A DNA stretch of 64,000 bases from 'Nostoc azollae' 0708 (lineage in GTDB: Bacteria > Cyanobacteriota > Cyanobacteriia > Cyanobacteriales > Nostocaceae): NCBI RefSeq assembly GCF_000196515.1, contig NC_014248.1, positions 5,212,001 through 5,276,000 of the forward strand, read 5' to 3'. The translations under genes were made by a program, and so were the position numbers. This document shows, in pieces, positions 40,910-51,445 of this stretch. Under the pieces are notes generated by a model. The model did no database searches and was not told where the DNA came from. It saw only the letters and a program-made list of their open reading frames with translations. Numbering within the stretch: the first letter of the stretch is position 1; each line of letters starts with the position of its first letter.

Positions 40910-43139
40910 CCCACATTCGGCACCATAAAGTGCCACAGAGAGAAATTACGGAGAGAAAAAATCCAAGGGAGCATAAAAAGAAACATATACAGTGAAAAAA
41001 GGCATTGGAGAAACAGTAAAGCACCAAAAATAGCATCAAAAGCTATTCTCAATAAGGAGCAATAAGAAAGAACACCGCCCAGAGGAGTCAACAGATAAAT
41101 GAAGATATTCAAGAGATAAATCATAACTTAGACTAATAGATTGAAGTAAAAAAAGAAATTATGGAAATAGTAAAATAGAGCTATAAATCAACGACATTAG
41201 GTTATTTTCTCATGGAGATTAAATTAATAGAGAGAAAAATTAGGTAAGTAATTGATAGTAGGGAGAACAATGCTCTGGTAAAAGATTCACAATGAAATCT
41301 CTCTCTTGAGTCCAGTAACAGATGTGTTTTCCTTGGTTAAGTGTAACTAAATGAATAGACTGAAAGCATGGAAAAATCCAGCGTAAAGTGGGGCAGTCAG
41401 TTGGTTTGCCCAATTGATTTTTTACGGTTGATTTAGACTCTCTCAAAGGGGTTGTAATTTGTCGTTGCTCTAAAGTATAAACCAGCAGAGATAAACCCAT
41501 AATCCATTCCCAGGGACTCTATTCTCTCTGGACTTTTTAGGAAAATACTGTCTGCAAAAAATAATGGGTCTTTGAGAAAAGCAAACCCTCTCTGGCAAGA
41601 CTATTGAGTTTTATATTCACTCAAGATGGAGTCATGGGTAAGTTCATTTGAATCCAAAAGGTTTGTACCAATAATAAAAGGCCCTGTCCTCAGAAATTCT
41701 GTATTAATTTTACTTTCATTCTGGGAGACTGTAGCTGATATTTCAGAGGATATCTCTCCTGAACTATCTTTTTTCTTAGATTTGATTTGAGTAACGTTAC
41801 TCTGGTTAATTTGGTGATATTTGAATTGTTTGAATAGTTTAGATAACCCCTTGATAGCATCAGCTTCACAAGCAAATTTTTCTGGTGATAACTTTTTCAG
41901 ATCTTGCACAGCTTTTGATTGTGCCTTGGTAATTTCTTGTGAGAGTTTACCCAGGTCTGATTCTCTTCTTTCTTGACTTTGCACTACTAACCATCTTTGT
42001 TCTATTCCTGGATAATTTACTGTTTTTGAAGCTAGTTTATATCCGGGTAAGTTACTATCAACAAATTCTGGTTCTGGTAATGTTGATATTAATGATTGTG
42101 CTGATTCTACGCTTAATGGCACTGGATATAACCAGCTTAAATATGACATCATTCATCATTTTTAGACTTGATTCTGTATATAAGGCCCAGTCTGCTACTA
42201 TGAGACTGTTAACTTTTAGTTAACTTTTAATTGTTTTTGGTACTCTACTGCTATTTTACCAAAGCATGATGAATCTGCTTGGTTTCCCGATGCTAGTTTT
42301 AAAAATATATATTGGTATGTCTCCATCTCATGAACATATCATTTCTATGATGAACTGTTTTAACTCCGGTCTATGGTCACCAGAATAATCGTAGGTGATG
42401 GTTATTTCTTTTGGTGATTTTACTGCTAATTCTTCTATTTCTTGATTATTTCCTACTTTTTGACTCTCAAATATTACTTCTGGTAAGCTGGTATTATATT
42501 GCCAATGTATGTGCATTTATGATGAGTCTAGATGCCCTGCTCATAGGGATACTCCAAATTTTGGGGCTGCTTTTAAGGCGACAACAAAAAATATTCTATC
42601 CAATCCTTTTATAAATAGTTTATCCATGACTCTCCCCAGTTTATCGTCCTTGAGATGTTCTGGTGTTACTCCTGCTCCTATTAGATGGTCACAGGGGATT
42701 GTTTCAAAATCTTGGGGAAACATATATAAGGGTTTTTATACAAATCCTAACCCGTTGATTATCATGGGTTTTACTACATGACCCGGACTTACGTTCTCTC
42801 CAATTTCAAGGATTATTTCTACTACTCCTATGGCGTCTATTATTCCTGCTACTATGCCTAAATGGTCTAGGTTTTGAATTTCCATTTTTTGAAGCTTTGA
42901 TTTCACAACAGAATTATCCACAACTCCTGTTGTGATTAAATCATTTCTTCTTCTGTTCTAATTTAATTTTTAAATCATTAAATTTTCTTTTCTTTTATCT
43001 TGTTTACAAAACTTTATTCTCTCACTCTATTGCCATTTTAATGATACTATTCTCATTAAGCCTTTTCTTCCTTGCAGGAGCCTTAGTTCATATGTACTAC
43101 TATCTGTGACAGTTAGGGTACAGTTAGGGTGCCGAAGGT
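40910..43139 (-). mobile_element. IS1634-type element, copy 2 (inverted)
   Basis: A 2,230-bp element in reverse orientation to copy 1. The transposase reads from 42921 (MDNSVVKSKLQKMEIQNLDH..) down to 41240, broken at the same codons as in copy 1, and ends ..MKVKLIQNF / ..ESKINTEFLRTGPFIIGTNL and then the C-terminal segment at 41240-41500. It shows the uninterrupted site into which IS5 went in copy 1 (..ELTHDSILSEYKTQ, about 41600). The inner end abuts GGGCTAGAA, the partner of the target duplication of copy 1. Confidence 0.9.
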
Positions 43140-43174
43140 CGGTTAAAAAATGATTTCTGTTTTTCTATACAGAC

Positions 43175-43204
43175 ACAAAAAACCAGAGAACTTGCTCTCT
43201 GGTT
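43175..43204 (-). terminator. rho-independent terminator of psaK
   Basis: Read on the minus strand, AACCAGAGA-GCAAGT-TCTCTGGTT makes a 9-bp stem and is followed by TTTTTTG. It lies 58 bp after the psaK stop and just before the IS1634 copy, so psaK transcription would be stopped before the element. Confidence 0.85.
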
Positions 43205-43261
43205 CTTAAGTTGAAAAGTGAATAATAAGCAATTTAATACAGGCGGGTTTGAGGCTAAGGC

Positions 43262-43521
43262 TTAGATTCTACCTATGTTGTGCAGTCCTAATATGATACC
43301 AGCGCCTAAGATATGACCGAAGGCTGTAGTTGCTAGTACAGCAGGTAAACCAAAACCACCAAAGAAATTAGCTGCGGGTACTGCTGGTGCTGATCTGGGA
43401 TACTTAATTGTAAATTTGCCGAAAGCGATAGCTAGAATGTTGGCGATAATCATGATAATGCCAACAGTAGGACTCCATTCTAGGGGTGTAGGTACAGTAG
43501 CGAGTAAAGTTGAGGTCAACA
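43262..43521 (-). CDS. psaK: photosystem I subunit X (PsaK)
   Basis: 86 residues with a GTG start at 43521 giving VLTSTLLATVPTPLEW. A good AGGAG lies 8 bases upstream, whereas the longer frame starting at 43600 has no support and would exceed the family length. Two membrane spans are visible (VGIIMIIANILAIAFGK and GGFGLPAVLATTAFGHILG) with the conserved C-terminal GHILGAGIILGLHNIG. PsaK sits at the edge of PSI and helps bind antenna chlorophyll. A terminator follows. Confidence 0.95.
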
Positions 43522-43746
43522 CCGGATTTGCTCCTGAGATTATTGAATCACTGACAATATAATCTTCAGAATTACTAAGACAATTCAAGAAAAATCCCAA
43601 ACTTGCAGCAATATTTAACAGTTATTGCCAATCCTTAACATAAACAATCACTATACTGAGAATTTAAGCTGTCTACCAACCTGAACAGCGATCGCTCTCC
43701 AGATAATTTAAACTCAAGGTGAGACTGATTATTTTCTGAATTAACT

Positions 43747-44181
43747 ATGTCCTTAAGTCTTGACTCCTTACCACCTGCTTTAGCTAAGATTGTTCAACGC
43801 TTCCAACGTGCTGCTGACCCAAAGCGGCGTTATGAGCAGTTAATTTGGTATGCAGAAAAACTGCCAGAATTTCCCGAAGCTTATAAAATTCCCGAAAACA
43901 AAGTTCCTGGTTGCGTTTCTCAGGTATACGTAACAGCATCACTGCATGACGGGAAAGTGGTTTTTCAAGGAGATTCGGATTCTCAGCTAACTAAGGGATT
44001 AGTCGCGTTATTGATAGAAGGATTAAATGGACTAGCACCAACAGAAATCGTGCAACTGACTCCTGATTTTATTCAAGCTACAGGTTTAAATGTTAGTTTA
44101 ACTCCTTCCCGCGCCAATGGTTTTTACAACATCTTCAAAACCATGCAGAAAAAAGCTTTCGAATGTAAATTAGAAGGTTAG
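43747..44181 (+). CDS. sufE: SufE-family Fe-S assembly protein
   Basis: 144 residues. KIVQRFQRAADPKRRYEQLIWY, the active-site loop VPGCVSQVYV with the sulfur-accepting Cys, and the C-terminal ..SRANGFYNIFKTMQKKA are typical SufE features. It takes persulfide from the SufS cysteine desulfurase. No suf operon genes are adjacent, which is normal in cyanobacteria. Confidence 0.95.
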   Translation: MSLSLDSLPPALAKIVQRFQRAADPKRRYEQLIWYAEKLPEFPEAYKIPENKVPGCVSQVYVTASLHDGKVVFQGDSDSQLTKGLVALLIEGLNGLAPTEIVQLTPDFIQATGLNVSLTPSRANGFYNIFKTMQKKAFECKLEG

Positions 44182-44293
44182 GGACTGGGGACACTTCGAC
44201 CCTTCGACAAATTCAGGGCATCCCTGGGTACTGATTCAGATGAGATTGACACTCTCCTACCTGTTGTTACCCATTCCCTATTCCTTGTTCTCA

Positions 44294-44896
44294 CTAACTA
44301 ATACCCAAAGCCCTGCGAGTAGAAGGACCAACTATACCATCTACAAGCAAACCATTTCTTCTTTGGAAATTGCGGACATGGTAAGCAGTATTCGGTCCAT
44401 AAACACCATCTACTCTTATACCTAAAGCTCGTTGTACCACCCTCACACGCTCACCTCTAGCGCCCTGTCTCAGCAAAACTCGACCACCAACACCAAGGCC
44501 AGGACGACCATGTGAAGTTTCAGGATTCATACCAATCCATTTTTCAGCAACATAATATCCTTGGTAACGTCCAGAAGTAATTTTAGCAAAACCATTACTC
44601 ACATTTCCAGTATCTCCAATGTTTGTTCCATTAGGTACACAAGCTACAGATGAGTTACCACTGCTAGGACGCCTGCGGATATATAAACAATTACCATTAG
44701 TTCTCACATAATCTGCTGAAGCTTCCTTAACTTGGGAAACAGAACCAACTAAAACAGTAATACCAGCTAAAGCTAACCACGCAGAAGACTTCAGTAATTT
44801 TTTCCAATTAAATTGCAACTTGGGAAGATTCAAATCCACATTAACGGGAGTCTCTTCATTCGCCATGTACATATAAGAATAAGCCATATATTCCAT
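44294..44896 (-). CDS. exported SH3/peptidoglycan-binding protein
   Basis: 200 residues. One membrane or signal segment at about 37-55 (AWLALAGITVLVGSVSQV) follows a 35-residue basic/acidic N-terminus. An SH3b-like region follows (YVRTNGNCLYIRRRPSSGN..). The C-terminal half is a PG_binding_1 domain (LLRQGARGERVRVVQRALG and VDGVYGPNTAYHVRNFQRR then NGLLVDGIVGPSTRRALG). It probably anchors or senses cell-wall glycan in the periplasm. It is a monocistronic-looking gene with a long upstream spacer. Confidence 0.88.
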   Translation of the reverse strand: MEYMAYSYMYMANEETPVNVDLNLPKLQFNWKKLLKSSAWLALAGITVLVGSVSQVKEASADYVRTNGNCLYIRRRPSSGNSSVACVPNGTNIGDTGNVSNGFAKITSGRYQGYYVAEKWIGMNPETSHGRPGLGVGGRVLLRQGARGERVRVVQRALGIRVDGVYGPNTAYHVRNFQRRNGLLVDGIVGPSTRRALGIS

Positions 44897-45133
44897 GATT
44901 TTTTGCTCCTTTATGTAAACACTAGGGATATTACAAACAGTGACTGTGATTCTTTATAGATTGAATCTAGATATATTTTATACTCTTTAATTTGCAGAAT
45001 TTTTGACGCCATATTACGCCCTGTAAACTGTCACATTACGGTATTTGTATCAAAATCATCAATTAACTAAACTAAGAAGTAATTTTAATTGCCAGCATTA
45101 TAGGAAGTATTAAAACTATCAGTACGAATCTGA

Positions 45134-45952
45134 CTACCGTTTAGCCACACTTCCACCTTTTCTGGAGTAACTAAGTATGAATGAGTACCATTCATTATCT
45201 GCTCGATATTTATTGTTACCAACATTCCAAGCAGCTATCTTGACAGGTTTACTAGCATCTTGCTTTGATTGTCCAATGTAAAACAGTTGGCCCTTTTCTT
45301 CACAGACTTGAACACGAATTTTTGCAGTCTCAGCTGTAATAACTGTAATTCCAGCACATTCAGCATCAGCTTGGATAGGTGCAATATTGAGAGGAATTGG
45401 TTGTGAAGGTGAAACTGGTTGTTCTAATGGTAGTTTGGCAGTGGTTGAAGAGCATAAAATCGGCATAGGATCAATCACTAACCGACGATCTCGATAAAAT
45501 TCAAAATGTAAATGAGGGGCTGTACTATTACCGCTAGATCCCATGTCTGCAACAATTTGCCCTTGATTAACTTGTTGACCTTTGCTGACTAACAAACGAT
45601 TATTGTGACCATAGACTGTCACACTACCATCAGGATGCTGAATTTCGATAAAATTGCCTAATCCCCAATCATCCCAACCGACTTTAAGAACTGTACCTGA
45701 TGCAGCTGCAAAAATAGGAGTGCCAATAGCACCCGCTATATCAATTCCTTCATGTTGATATTTACGAAAACCTTGAGAAAGGATCCCATGAGTCGGCCAG
45801 ATTAAGTGACTACTAGGTAAAGGAGTTTGCTTAACTAGGGAAGCTTTGGTTGTCTGAGGTAATGCAGATGTAGTCTTAGTTACAACAGATTTTAAAGATA
45901 TCAACCCAATGAAAGTAGAACTACATAACCGAGAAATAGTATTTTTTTTCAT
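45134..45952 (-). CDS. M23-family peptidase (LytM-like)
   Basis: 272 residues. The N-terminal hydrophobic segment (LCSSTFIGLISLKSVV) suggests export. The M23 domain at about 50-160 has the metal ligands in HEGIDIAG (His and Asp) and PHLHFEFY (HxH), plus the VYGHNN motif. A C-terminal extension of about 100 residues with Cys residues (ECAGITVI.., ..VQVCEEKGQLFYIG..) resembles a small beta-rich domain. It is likely to cut or bind peptidoglycan cross-bridges. Confidence 0.9.
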   Translation of the reverse strand: MKKNTISRLCSSTFIGLISLKSVVTKTTSALPQTTKASLVKQTPLPSSHLIWPTHGILSQGFRKYQHEGIDIAGAIGTPIFAAASGTVLKVGWDDWGLGNFIEIQHPDGSVTVYGHNNRLLVSKGQQVNQGQIVADMGSSGNSTAPHLHFEFYRDRRLVIDPMPILCSSTTAKLPLEQPVSPSQPIPLNIAPIQADAECAGITVITAETAKIRVQVCEEKGQLFYIGQSKQDASKPVKIAAWNVGNNKYRADNEWYSFILSYSRKGGSVAKR

Positions 45953-46120
45953 AAGAAACTCTTGAGTTCTTTATTTGCTGTTTCAACATCTCTCAGCTAA
46001 CATCAGGAAAATTGCTACCATTAAAATAGGTGACAGGTGACAGGGTTAAAAGGGGGATGATTTCAGCATGAATCAAATAGCATTCCCATATAATCGACAT
46101 AGATATTGGTAGCATCAATC

Positions 46121-46822
46121 ATGCTAAAGTACAACCCATTCGACTGTTTACCATCTTCAGAAGAATTACCCGACTCTGGCGACACACCAGTGGATAACGG
46201 ACTACAAGATTTAATACCCGGCTTATTAAAAGCCATACTCGTGTTGATTTGGTCTCAAAGATGGGATTGGTTTTTCGGTGTAGATATGGGAATGTATGAT
46301 GACCCAAATAAACCTGCAATTGTTCCAGATGGCTTTTTAAGTATTGGGGTAGATAGATCCATTGATTAGCGTTTACGTCCTAGTTATGTGCTATGGGAAG
46401 AAAATAAATTACCTATTTTGGTATTAGAAGTTGTTTCCCAAACCTATCGGGGAGAATACAGCACTAAAAAAGATTGTTATGCCCATGATTTAGGGATTTT
46501 ATATTATTTGGTTTATAATCCCCAAAGAAAGACAAAAGAACCTTTAGAAGGTTATAAATTAGTAAATCGTGAATATGTACTAATTTCAGGAAGTCCTGTT
46601 TGGCTACCAGAAATAGGTTTAGGAATCGGCAGAGAAAGAGGAACTTATCAAGGTATAACTAGAGAATGGTTGTATTGGTTTGATGAAGAAGGAAAAAGAT
46701 TTTCCAGACCAGAAGAACGGATTCAAAAATTTGAAGGAAAGCGTTTAGAATCTGAAGAAAAGAACCACAGATTAGCAGAAATGTTAAAGAAATTAGGTGT
46801 TGACCCTGAAAATTTAAGTTAG
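46121..46822 (+). pseudogene. Uma2-family (DUF820) restriction-like gene with one nonsense codon
   Basis: It starts MLKYNPFDCLPSSEELPDSG and shows ..DWFFGVDMGMYDDPNKPAIVPDGFLSIG.., then TAG at 46367-46369 after DRSID. It continues in frame RLRPSYVLWEENKLPILVLEVVSQ (PD..E-V-x-K/S-like core) to a Lys/Glu-rich coiled C-terminus. A single TAG, probably from CAG, is the only lesion. These proteins have a PD-(D/E)XK fold. Their function in cyanobacteria is unclear. Confidence 0.85.
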
Positions 46823-46869
46823 TATATTGAATTGCAGAGACGTTAGTTCAAACGTCTCTACGTGATCAA

Positions 46870-48309
46870 TTAGGATTTATCATTAGCTTCGGTTAAAATT
46901 AACTTTGGTTCTGATGTTGGTTCTTCTTCTCGTGGTGGTAAACCGTACATTGATCGATAGAGATTATCGTATTGTTGAGCAGAACGATACCAACTGAAGT
47001 CTTCATTCATACCTCGTTTTTGGAGTTCTTGCCATTGTGGTTTGAAACGGAAGCCTTCCCAAGCACGAATCATGCAGGTAAATAGGTCTAGAGGTTCGTA
47101 GCGATCAAAGCAATAACCAGTACCTGCTTCATTTTCAGGATCATAATGTGATACTGTATCAACTAATCCACCTGTACGACGGACAATAGGAACAGAACCG
47201 TAACGCAAAGCCATCATTTGGCTGATACCGCAGGGTTCAAAACGACTGGGCATTAGGAAGGCATCAGTAGCGGCATAGATGCGACGAGAAAGGGCATCGT
47301 TATACAGTAAATAAGTTGCCATGCGTCCGGGGTAGCGAGATGCTATTTGCCACATTTGGGTTTCATAATAGCGATCGCCTGTTCCCAACAAGACAAACTG
47401 AGCATCTGTATAGGCCATGAAGCGGTCGAGAATTTGTAAAACTAGATCCAGACCCTTTTGTTCCACCAACCTTGTCACCATGCCGATTAAAAAGGCTTTG
47501 GAATTAACTTCTAAACCTACTTCTTGTTGCAAGGCGATTTTATTAACTTTGCGTTGCTCTAATGTCTCGGTGGTGAAAGTTTGGGCGATATATTTATCAT
47601 TGGCAGGATTATATATTTCCGTATCTATGCCATTGATAATTCCTGATAATTTCCCACTAATAAAACATAGCAAACCCTCAATTTGTTCACCATAAGCAGG
47701 GGTTTTAATTTGTTCTGCATAGGTGGGAGAAACTGTATTTACCTTGTTGGCAAACTGCACTGCTGCGGCCATGGTGTTATGTCCTTGCATATACCAGGGA
47801 CACCAAGTAATTTTCTCCAAATACCAGCGCCACGGGCCTTGATAAGCCAGGTTATGAATGGTAAATACGGTGGTAATATCTGGGGATTGGTTCAACCAAA
47901 CAGGTAACATTCCTGTGTGCCAGTCATGACAATGGACAATTTCTGGTTTCCAGTAATTCCAACAAAATTCCGCTGCACCATTAGAGAACAAGGTAAACCG
48001 CCAATCTTCATCCTCTCCAGCATAAATACGGCGGGGATTAAAAGACGAATGTCCAAATAAATACAAAGGAACATCAGTACCAGGAAGAACGCTTTCATAA
48101 ACGGAAAAGTCCTGGAACATGGCATATCCCTTCCAGATGGGTTCTGAGGGAATCTGCATTTTGTCTGGGAGAAAGCCATAATAAGGCAGAAATATCCGTA
48201 CATCATGCCCCATTTGTCTTAAGAGTTTAGGTAATGCACCCACAACATCACCCATTCCACCTACTTTCGCAACGGGAGCAGCTTCCGCTCCAACAAATAG
48301 AATTCGCAT
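46870..48309 (-). CDS. glgA: glycogen synthase
   Basis: 479 residues, intact. MRILFVGAEAAPVAKVGGMGD (KxGG motif at the N-terminus), EIVHCHDWHTGMLPVWLN, GIINGIDTEIYNP, TRLVEQKGLDLVL, and the C-terminal FEPCGISQMMALRYGS with the catalytic Glu and the ADP-binding region. It transfers glucose from ADP-glucose to glycogen. It is the functional copy. The other paralogue at 22911 is dead. A heptamer array sits right before its start. Confidence 0.96.
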   Translation of the reverse strand: MRILFVGAEAAPVAKVGGMGDVVGALPKLLRQMGHDVRIFLPYYGFLPDKMQIPSEPIWKGYAMFQDFSVYESVLPGTDVPLYLFGHSSFNPRRIYAGEDEDWRFTLFSNGAAEFCWNYWKPEIVHCHDWHTGMLPVWLNQSPDITTVFTIHNLAYQGPWRWYLEKITWCPWYMQGHNTMAAAVQFANKVNTVSPTYAEQIKTPAYGEQIEGLLCFISGKLSGIINGIDTEIYNPANDKYIAQTFTTETLEQRKVNKIALQQEVGLEVNSKAFLIGMVTRLVEQKGLDLVLQILDRFMAYTDAQFVLLGTGDRYYETQMWQIASRYPGRMATYLLYNDALSRRIYAATDAFLMPSRFEPCGISQMMALRYGSVPIVRRTGGLVDTVSHYDPENEAGTGYCFDRYEPLDLFTCMIRAWEGFRFKPQWQELQKRGMNEDFSWYRSAQQYDNLYRSMYGLPPREEEPTSEPKLILTEANDKS

Positions 48310-48320
48310 GGTATTTATTT

Positions 48321-48431
48321 GGTAATTGGTAATTGGTAATTGGTAATTGGTAATTGGTAATTGGTAATTGGTAATTGGTAATTGGTAATTGGTAATTGGT
48401 AATTGGTAATTGATAATTGGTGATTGGTGAT
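48321..48431. repeat. heptamer tandem repeat (GGTAATT)n
   Basis: About fifteen units, degenerating to GATAATTGGTGATTGG at the distal end, lie in the glgA leader between glgA and hemC. It is followed by a C-rich 'ccccagtcccc' stretch (48480-48500). Array length is likely to vary between strains. Confidence 0.93.
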
Positions 48432-48507
48432 TAGGAAAATTACTTCCCCATCATCCTCATCTCCCTCATCTCCCCCCATCACCCCCAGTCCCCAGTCCCC
48501 AATAACT

Positions 48508-49476
48508 TTATGATCCGCGTTGAATCTCAGTAAAGATCTGTTCTAAAATTTCTGTCGCGCCTTTTTGCCGTAAAATCCTGGCTAGTTGTGCTCCTAATTT
48601 TTCGGCATCAGCCGCAGTACCAGTGACGGTATCTTTAACCAGTTTTTGACCATCAACACTGGCGACAAGACCTTTTAATGTTAATTCCTTACTATTAATC
48701 TGCGTATCTACACCTATCGGAACTTGACAACCACCTTCTAAAACTCGTAAAAATGATCTTTCTGCTAAACAGCGATCGCGTGTTTGTGAGTGTTCAATGG
48801 CTTTGAGTAAGGAAATTACCTCAGTGTCATCAGAACGACATTCTATGCCTAAAGCGCCTTGTCCAACTGCATGGAGAGAAATGTCTGGTGGGAGAATTTG
48901 ATCGATGCGATGGCTCATATCCAATCTTTCTAACCCAGCTACCGCTAAAATTAAAGCATCATACTCACCTGCATCTAATTTTCCTATGCGTGTGATTAAG
49001 TTCCCCCGTACATCTTTAAAAGTAAAATGAGGGAACTTATAGCGTAACTGTGCCAGTCTTCGCAAAGAAGAAGTACCAATCACCGCACCTGCTGGTAAAG
49101 TCTCAATTTGCTGATCTTTATGCTTTTTATGCAGGACCACCGCATCTGCGGGGTTTTCTCGTTCTGTAATTGCTGCGAGTGTCAAACCTTCTGGTAAGTT
49201 AGTAGGCAGATCCTTAAGCGAATGAACTGCAAAATCAATCTCCTTATTGATCATTCGCAGTTCAAGTTCTTTGGTAAATAGTCCTTTATCGCCAATTTTG
49301 GCCAATGCTACATCCAGGATTTTGTCGCCTTGGGTAGACATGGTATGGACTTCAAAAGTGATATTAGGGAAGCTTTTCTGGAGTTGCTCTTGTACCCAGT
49401 ATGTTTGAACTAGAGCAAGTTGGCTTTTACGTGAACCAATACGAATAGGGCGCGGAGGACTAAAAACTGAAGTCAT
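48508..49476 (-). CDS. hemC: porphobilinogen deaminase (hydroxymethylbilane synthase)
   Basis: 322 residues from [20 protein letters not shown]. An earlier ATG 11 codons upstream (49509) is possible, but the extension is not typical. The conserved blocks are [20 protein letters not shown] then [31 protein letters not shown], and [12 protein letters not shown], whose Cys carries the dipyrromethane cofactor. It makes hydroxymethylbilane in tetrapyrrole synthesis, needed for chlorophyll, heme and phycobilins. Confidence 0.96.
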   Translation of the reverse strand: MTSVFSPPRPIRIGSRKSQLALVQTYWVQEQLQKSFPNITFEVHTMSTQGDKILDVALAKIGDKGLFTKELELRMINKEIDFAVHSLKDLPTNLPEGLTLAAITERENPADAVVLHKKHKDQQIETLPAGAVIGTSSLRRLAQLRYKFPHFTFKDVRGNLITRIGKLDAGEYDALILAVAGLERLDMSHRIDQILPPDISLHAVGQGALGIECRSDDTEVISLLKAIEHSQTRDRCLAERSFLRVLEGGCQVPIGVDTQINSKELTLKGLVASVDGQKLVKDTVTGTAADAEKLGAQLARILRQKGATEILEQIFTEIQRGS

Positions 49477-49747
49477 AAAACTATATGTCAAACCAGGCGG
49501 TAAATTCACATTTATCTAGACTACCGCAGCAAGTGACGTACTGGATTGGATGAGACTAATTACAGAGGATTTTATTTGGGAATTGCTTTACATTTATTTA
49601 CAAAGTTGCCAAATTGGCACAATATGTAGCAGCAGATAGTCCTGAGAATACAGAAAGTGCATTTCACAATAAAATTGTATAAATAGCGAGTTAGATAAAT
49701 TAAAATATGATCAACTTAGCAGTAATTCGGTTTTAATAACTTATGTT

Positions 49748-50359
49748 ATGGTTTTACTTCAAGAATTATCTGAACTATTACAAGCCGAAGATCCAGAAGA
49801 ACGGCAAACTATAACTGGTGTTACTTGGGAGAGTTATGAAGCTTTACTCAATGATTTAGGTGACAGTCCGCACTATAGAGTGACATATTTAGATGGAGTG
49901 ATAGAATTATTCTCACCAAGTCGTCCTCACTAATTTCGCAAAACTGTTATTGGGTCTTTATTATAAATCTACTTTCAAGAAAAACGTATTCGTTATTTTA
50001 CCCTGGGTTCTACAACCTTTCGTAAACAAGCAAAAAGAGGAGGAGTAGAACCAGACGAATCCTATTGTATAGGAACAGAAAAAGAAGTTCCTGATATTGC
50101 CATTGAAGTTGTAGTCCCCAGTGGGGGAATTGATAAATTAGAGGTTTATAGAAGATTGGGGATAAGGGAAGTTTGGTTTTTTCACAATAATCAATTTGAA
50201 ATTTACCATCTGCGGGGTGACACTTATGAAGTGGTTTCCCAAAGTGAGTTATTGGGAAATTTAGACTTGCAAATTTTGGCGCAATATTATGCAGTAGCAA
50301 ATGATCCTTTAGATGCGGCACTGGAATTTCGGGAAAAGATTGAAGAAATGGTTGGCTAA
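49748..50359 (+). pseudogene. second Uma2-family pseudogene
   Basis: It starts MVLLQELSELLQAEDPEERQ, reads ..VTYLDGVIELFSPSRPH then TAA at 49931 and a shift near 49960. It then continues ..FTLGSTTFRKQAKRGGVEPD, VPDIAIEVVVPSGGIDKLEVYRRLGIREVW.. (PD-(D/E)XK core with PD..IEVV), ending EEMVG. It is a different Uma2 subtype from the one at 46121. Confidence 0.85.
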
Positions 50360-50465
50360 AAATTTCACCAATCTACAGCCAAACCTACCAATAGATAGAA
50401 GTTTAAATCTCAAATCTATGCTAAAAATAACTTGGTGTCATCCCTAAGTCTATTATTTTATCTAT

Positions 50466-51441
50466 ATGAGTCGTTCCACTTGCCTTATATTTAACCCAGT
50501 TGCGGGTCAAGGTAATCCAGAATTAGAACTAGATGAGATTAGGTCAATATTACAACCAGAAATTGATTTAGATGTTTATTTCACTACAGAAAAAATAGAT
50601 GCTGATGAACTCGCACGCGCAGTAGTAGAACCGGGTGTAGAAGCGATAATTGCATCTGGGGGAGATGGGACATTATCAGCAGTAGCAGAAGCAGTAATTA
50701 ATACAGATATCCCTTTTGGTATTATTTCACGGGGAACAGCAAATGCTTTTGCTGCAGCTTTGAATATTCCTGATACAATAGCCGCAGCTTGTCAGACAAT
50801 TTTACAAGGCAAAACCCGGAGAATAGATGTAGCCTATTGCAATGATCGACCAATGGTATTATTAGCGGGTATTGACTTTGACGCGGGAACTGTGGCAAAA
50901 ACAGACCGAGAAGCTAAAAATCGCTTTGGGATGATGGCATATATCCTGGCAGGAATTCAAGAATTAGGAAACTTACAAAAATTTGCTGTTGAAATTGAAA
51001 CCGAAGATTAAGATAATTCAGACTATTGCTTCTGCGGTAACAGTGGCAAATGCAGCACCTCCCACTTCAGTTTTAGCTCAAGGCCCAGCAGGTATTATTT
51101 TCGATGATGGATTGCTAGATTTAACCATTGTATCACCAGAGACTAAAGCGGGTGCGATCGCAGCCACATTTCATTTATTTCAAACAGCTTCTACAGGCAC
51201 ACCAGTAGAACGGGATGACATTGGTTATATCCGAGCTAAACAGTTTAAAATTACAACCGACCCACCACAAAAAGTTGTTATAGATGGAGAAATTGTTGGT
51301 ACAACTCCTATAGAAATTAATTGTATACCCGCAGGTTTGAGAGTTTTCGTCCCAACCGTACCAGAATATATTCCGACAGAAAAATTAGAGGGATTACCTA
51401 ACTTAACTGTGGAGATAAAATACTCATTTACGGATAGATAA
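50466..51441 (+). pseudogene. YegS/DgkB-type lipid kinase with a single-base frameshift
   Basis: MSRSTCLIFNPVAGQGNPEL (NPxxG), ASGGDGTLSAVAEAV (nucleotide-binding GGDGT), PFGIISRGTANAFAAAL. At about 51008 the sequence GAAGATTAAGATAATT has one extra T. Removing it turns ..ETED-stop into ..ETEDKIIQTIASAVTVANAAP, and the rest (..DDGLLDLTIVSPE.., ..VVIDGEIVGTTPIEI..) is intact to 51441. This looks like a very recent loss, or an assembly error. The enzyme would phosphorylate diacylglycerol or a related lipid. Confidence 0.88.
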
Positions 51442-51445
51442 TTAA

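Noticed and set aside
41939-42223. 94-codon hydrophobic frame, also at 38291-38575 minus
   Set aside because: Antisense of the IS1634 transposase, present twice because the element is.
43522-43600. Longer psaK with ATG at 43600
   Set aside because: The extension has no ribosome site and exceeds the PsaK family length. GTG at 43521 has AGGAG at the right distance.
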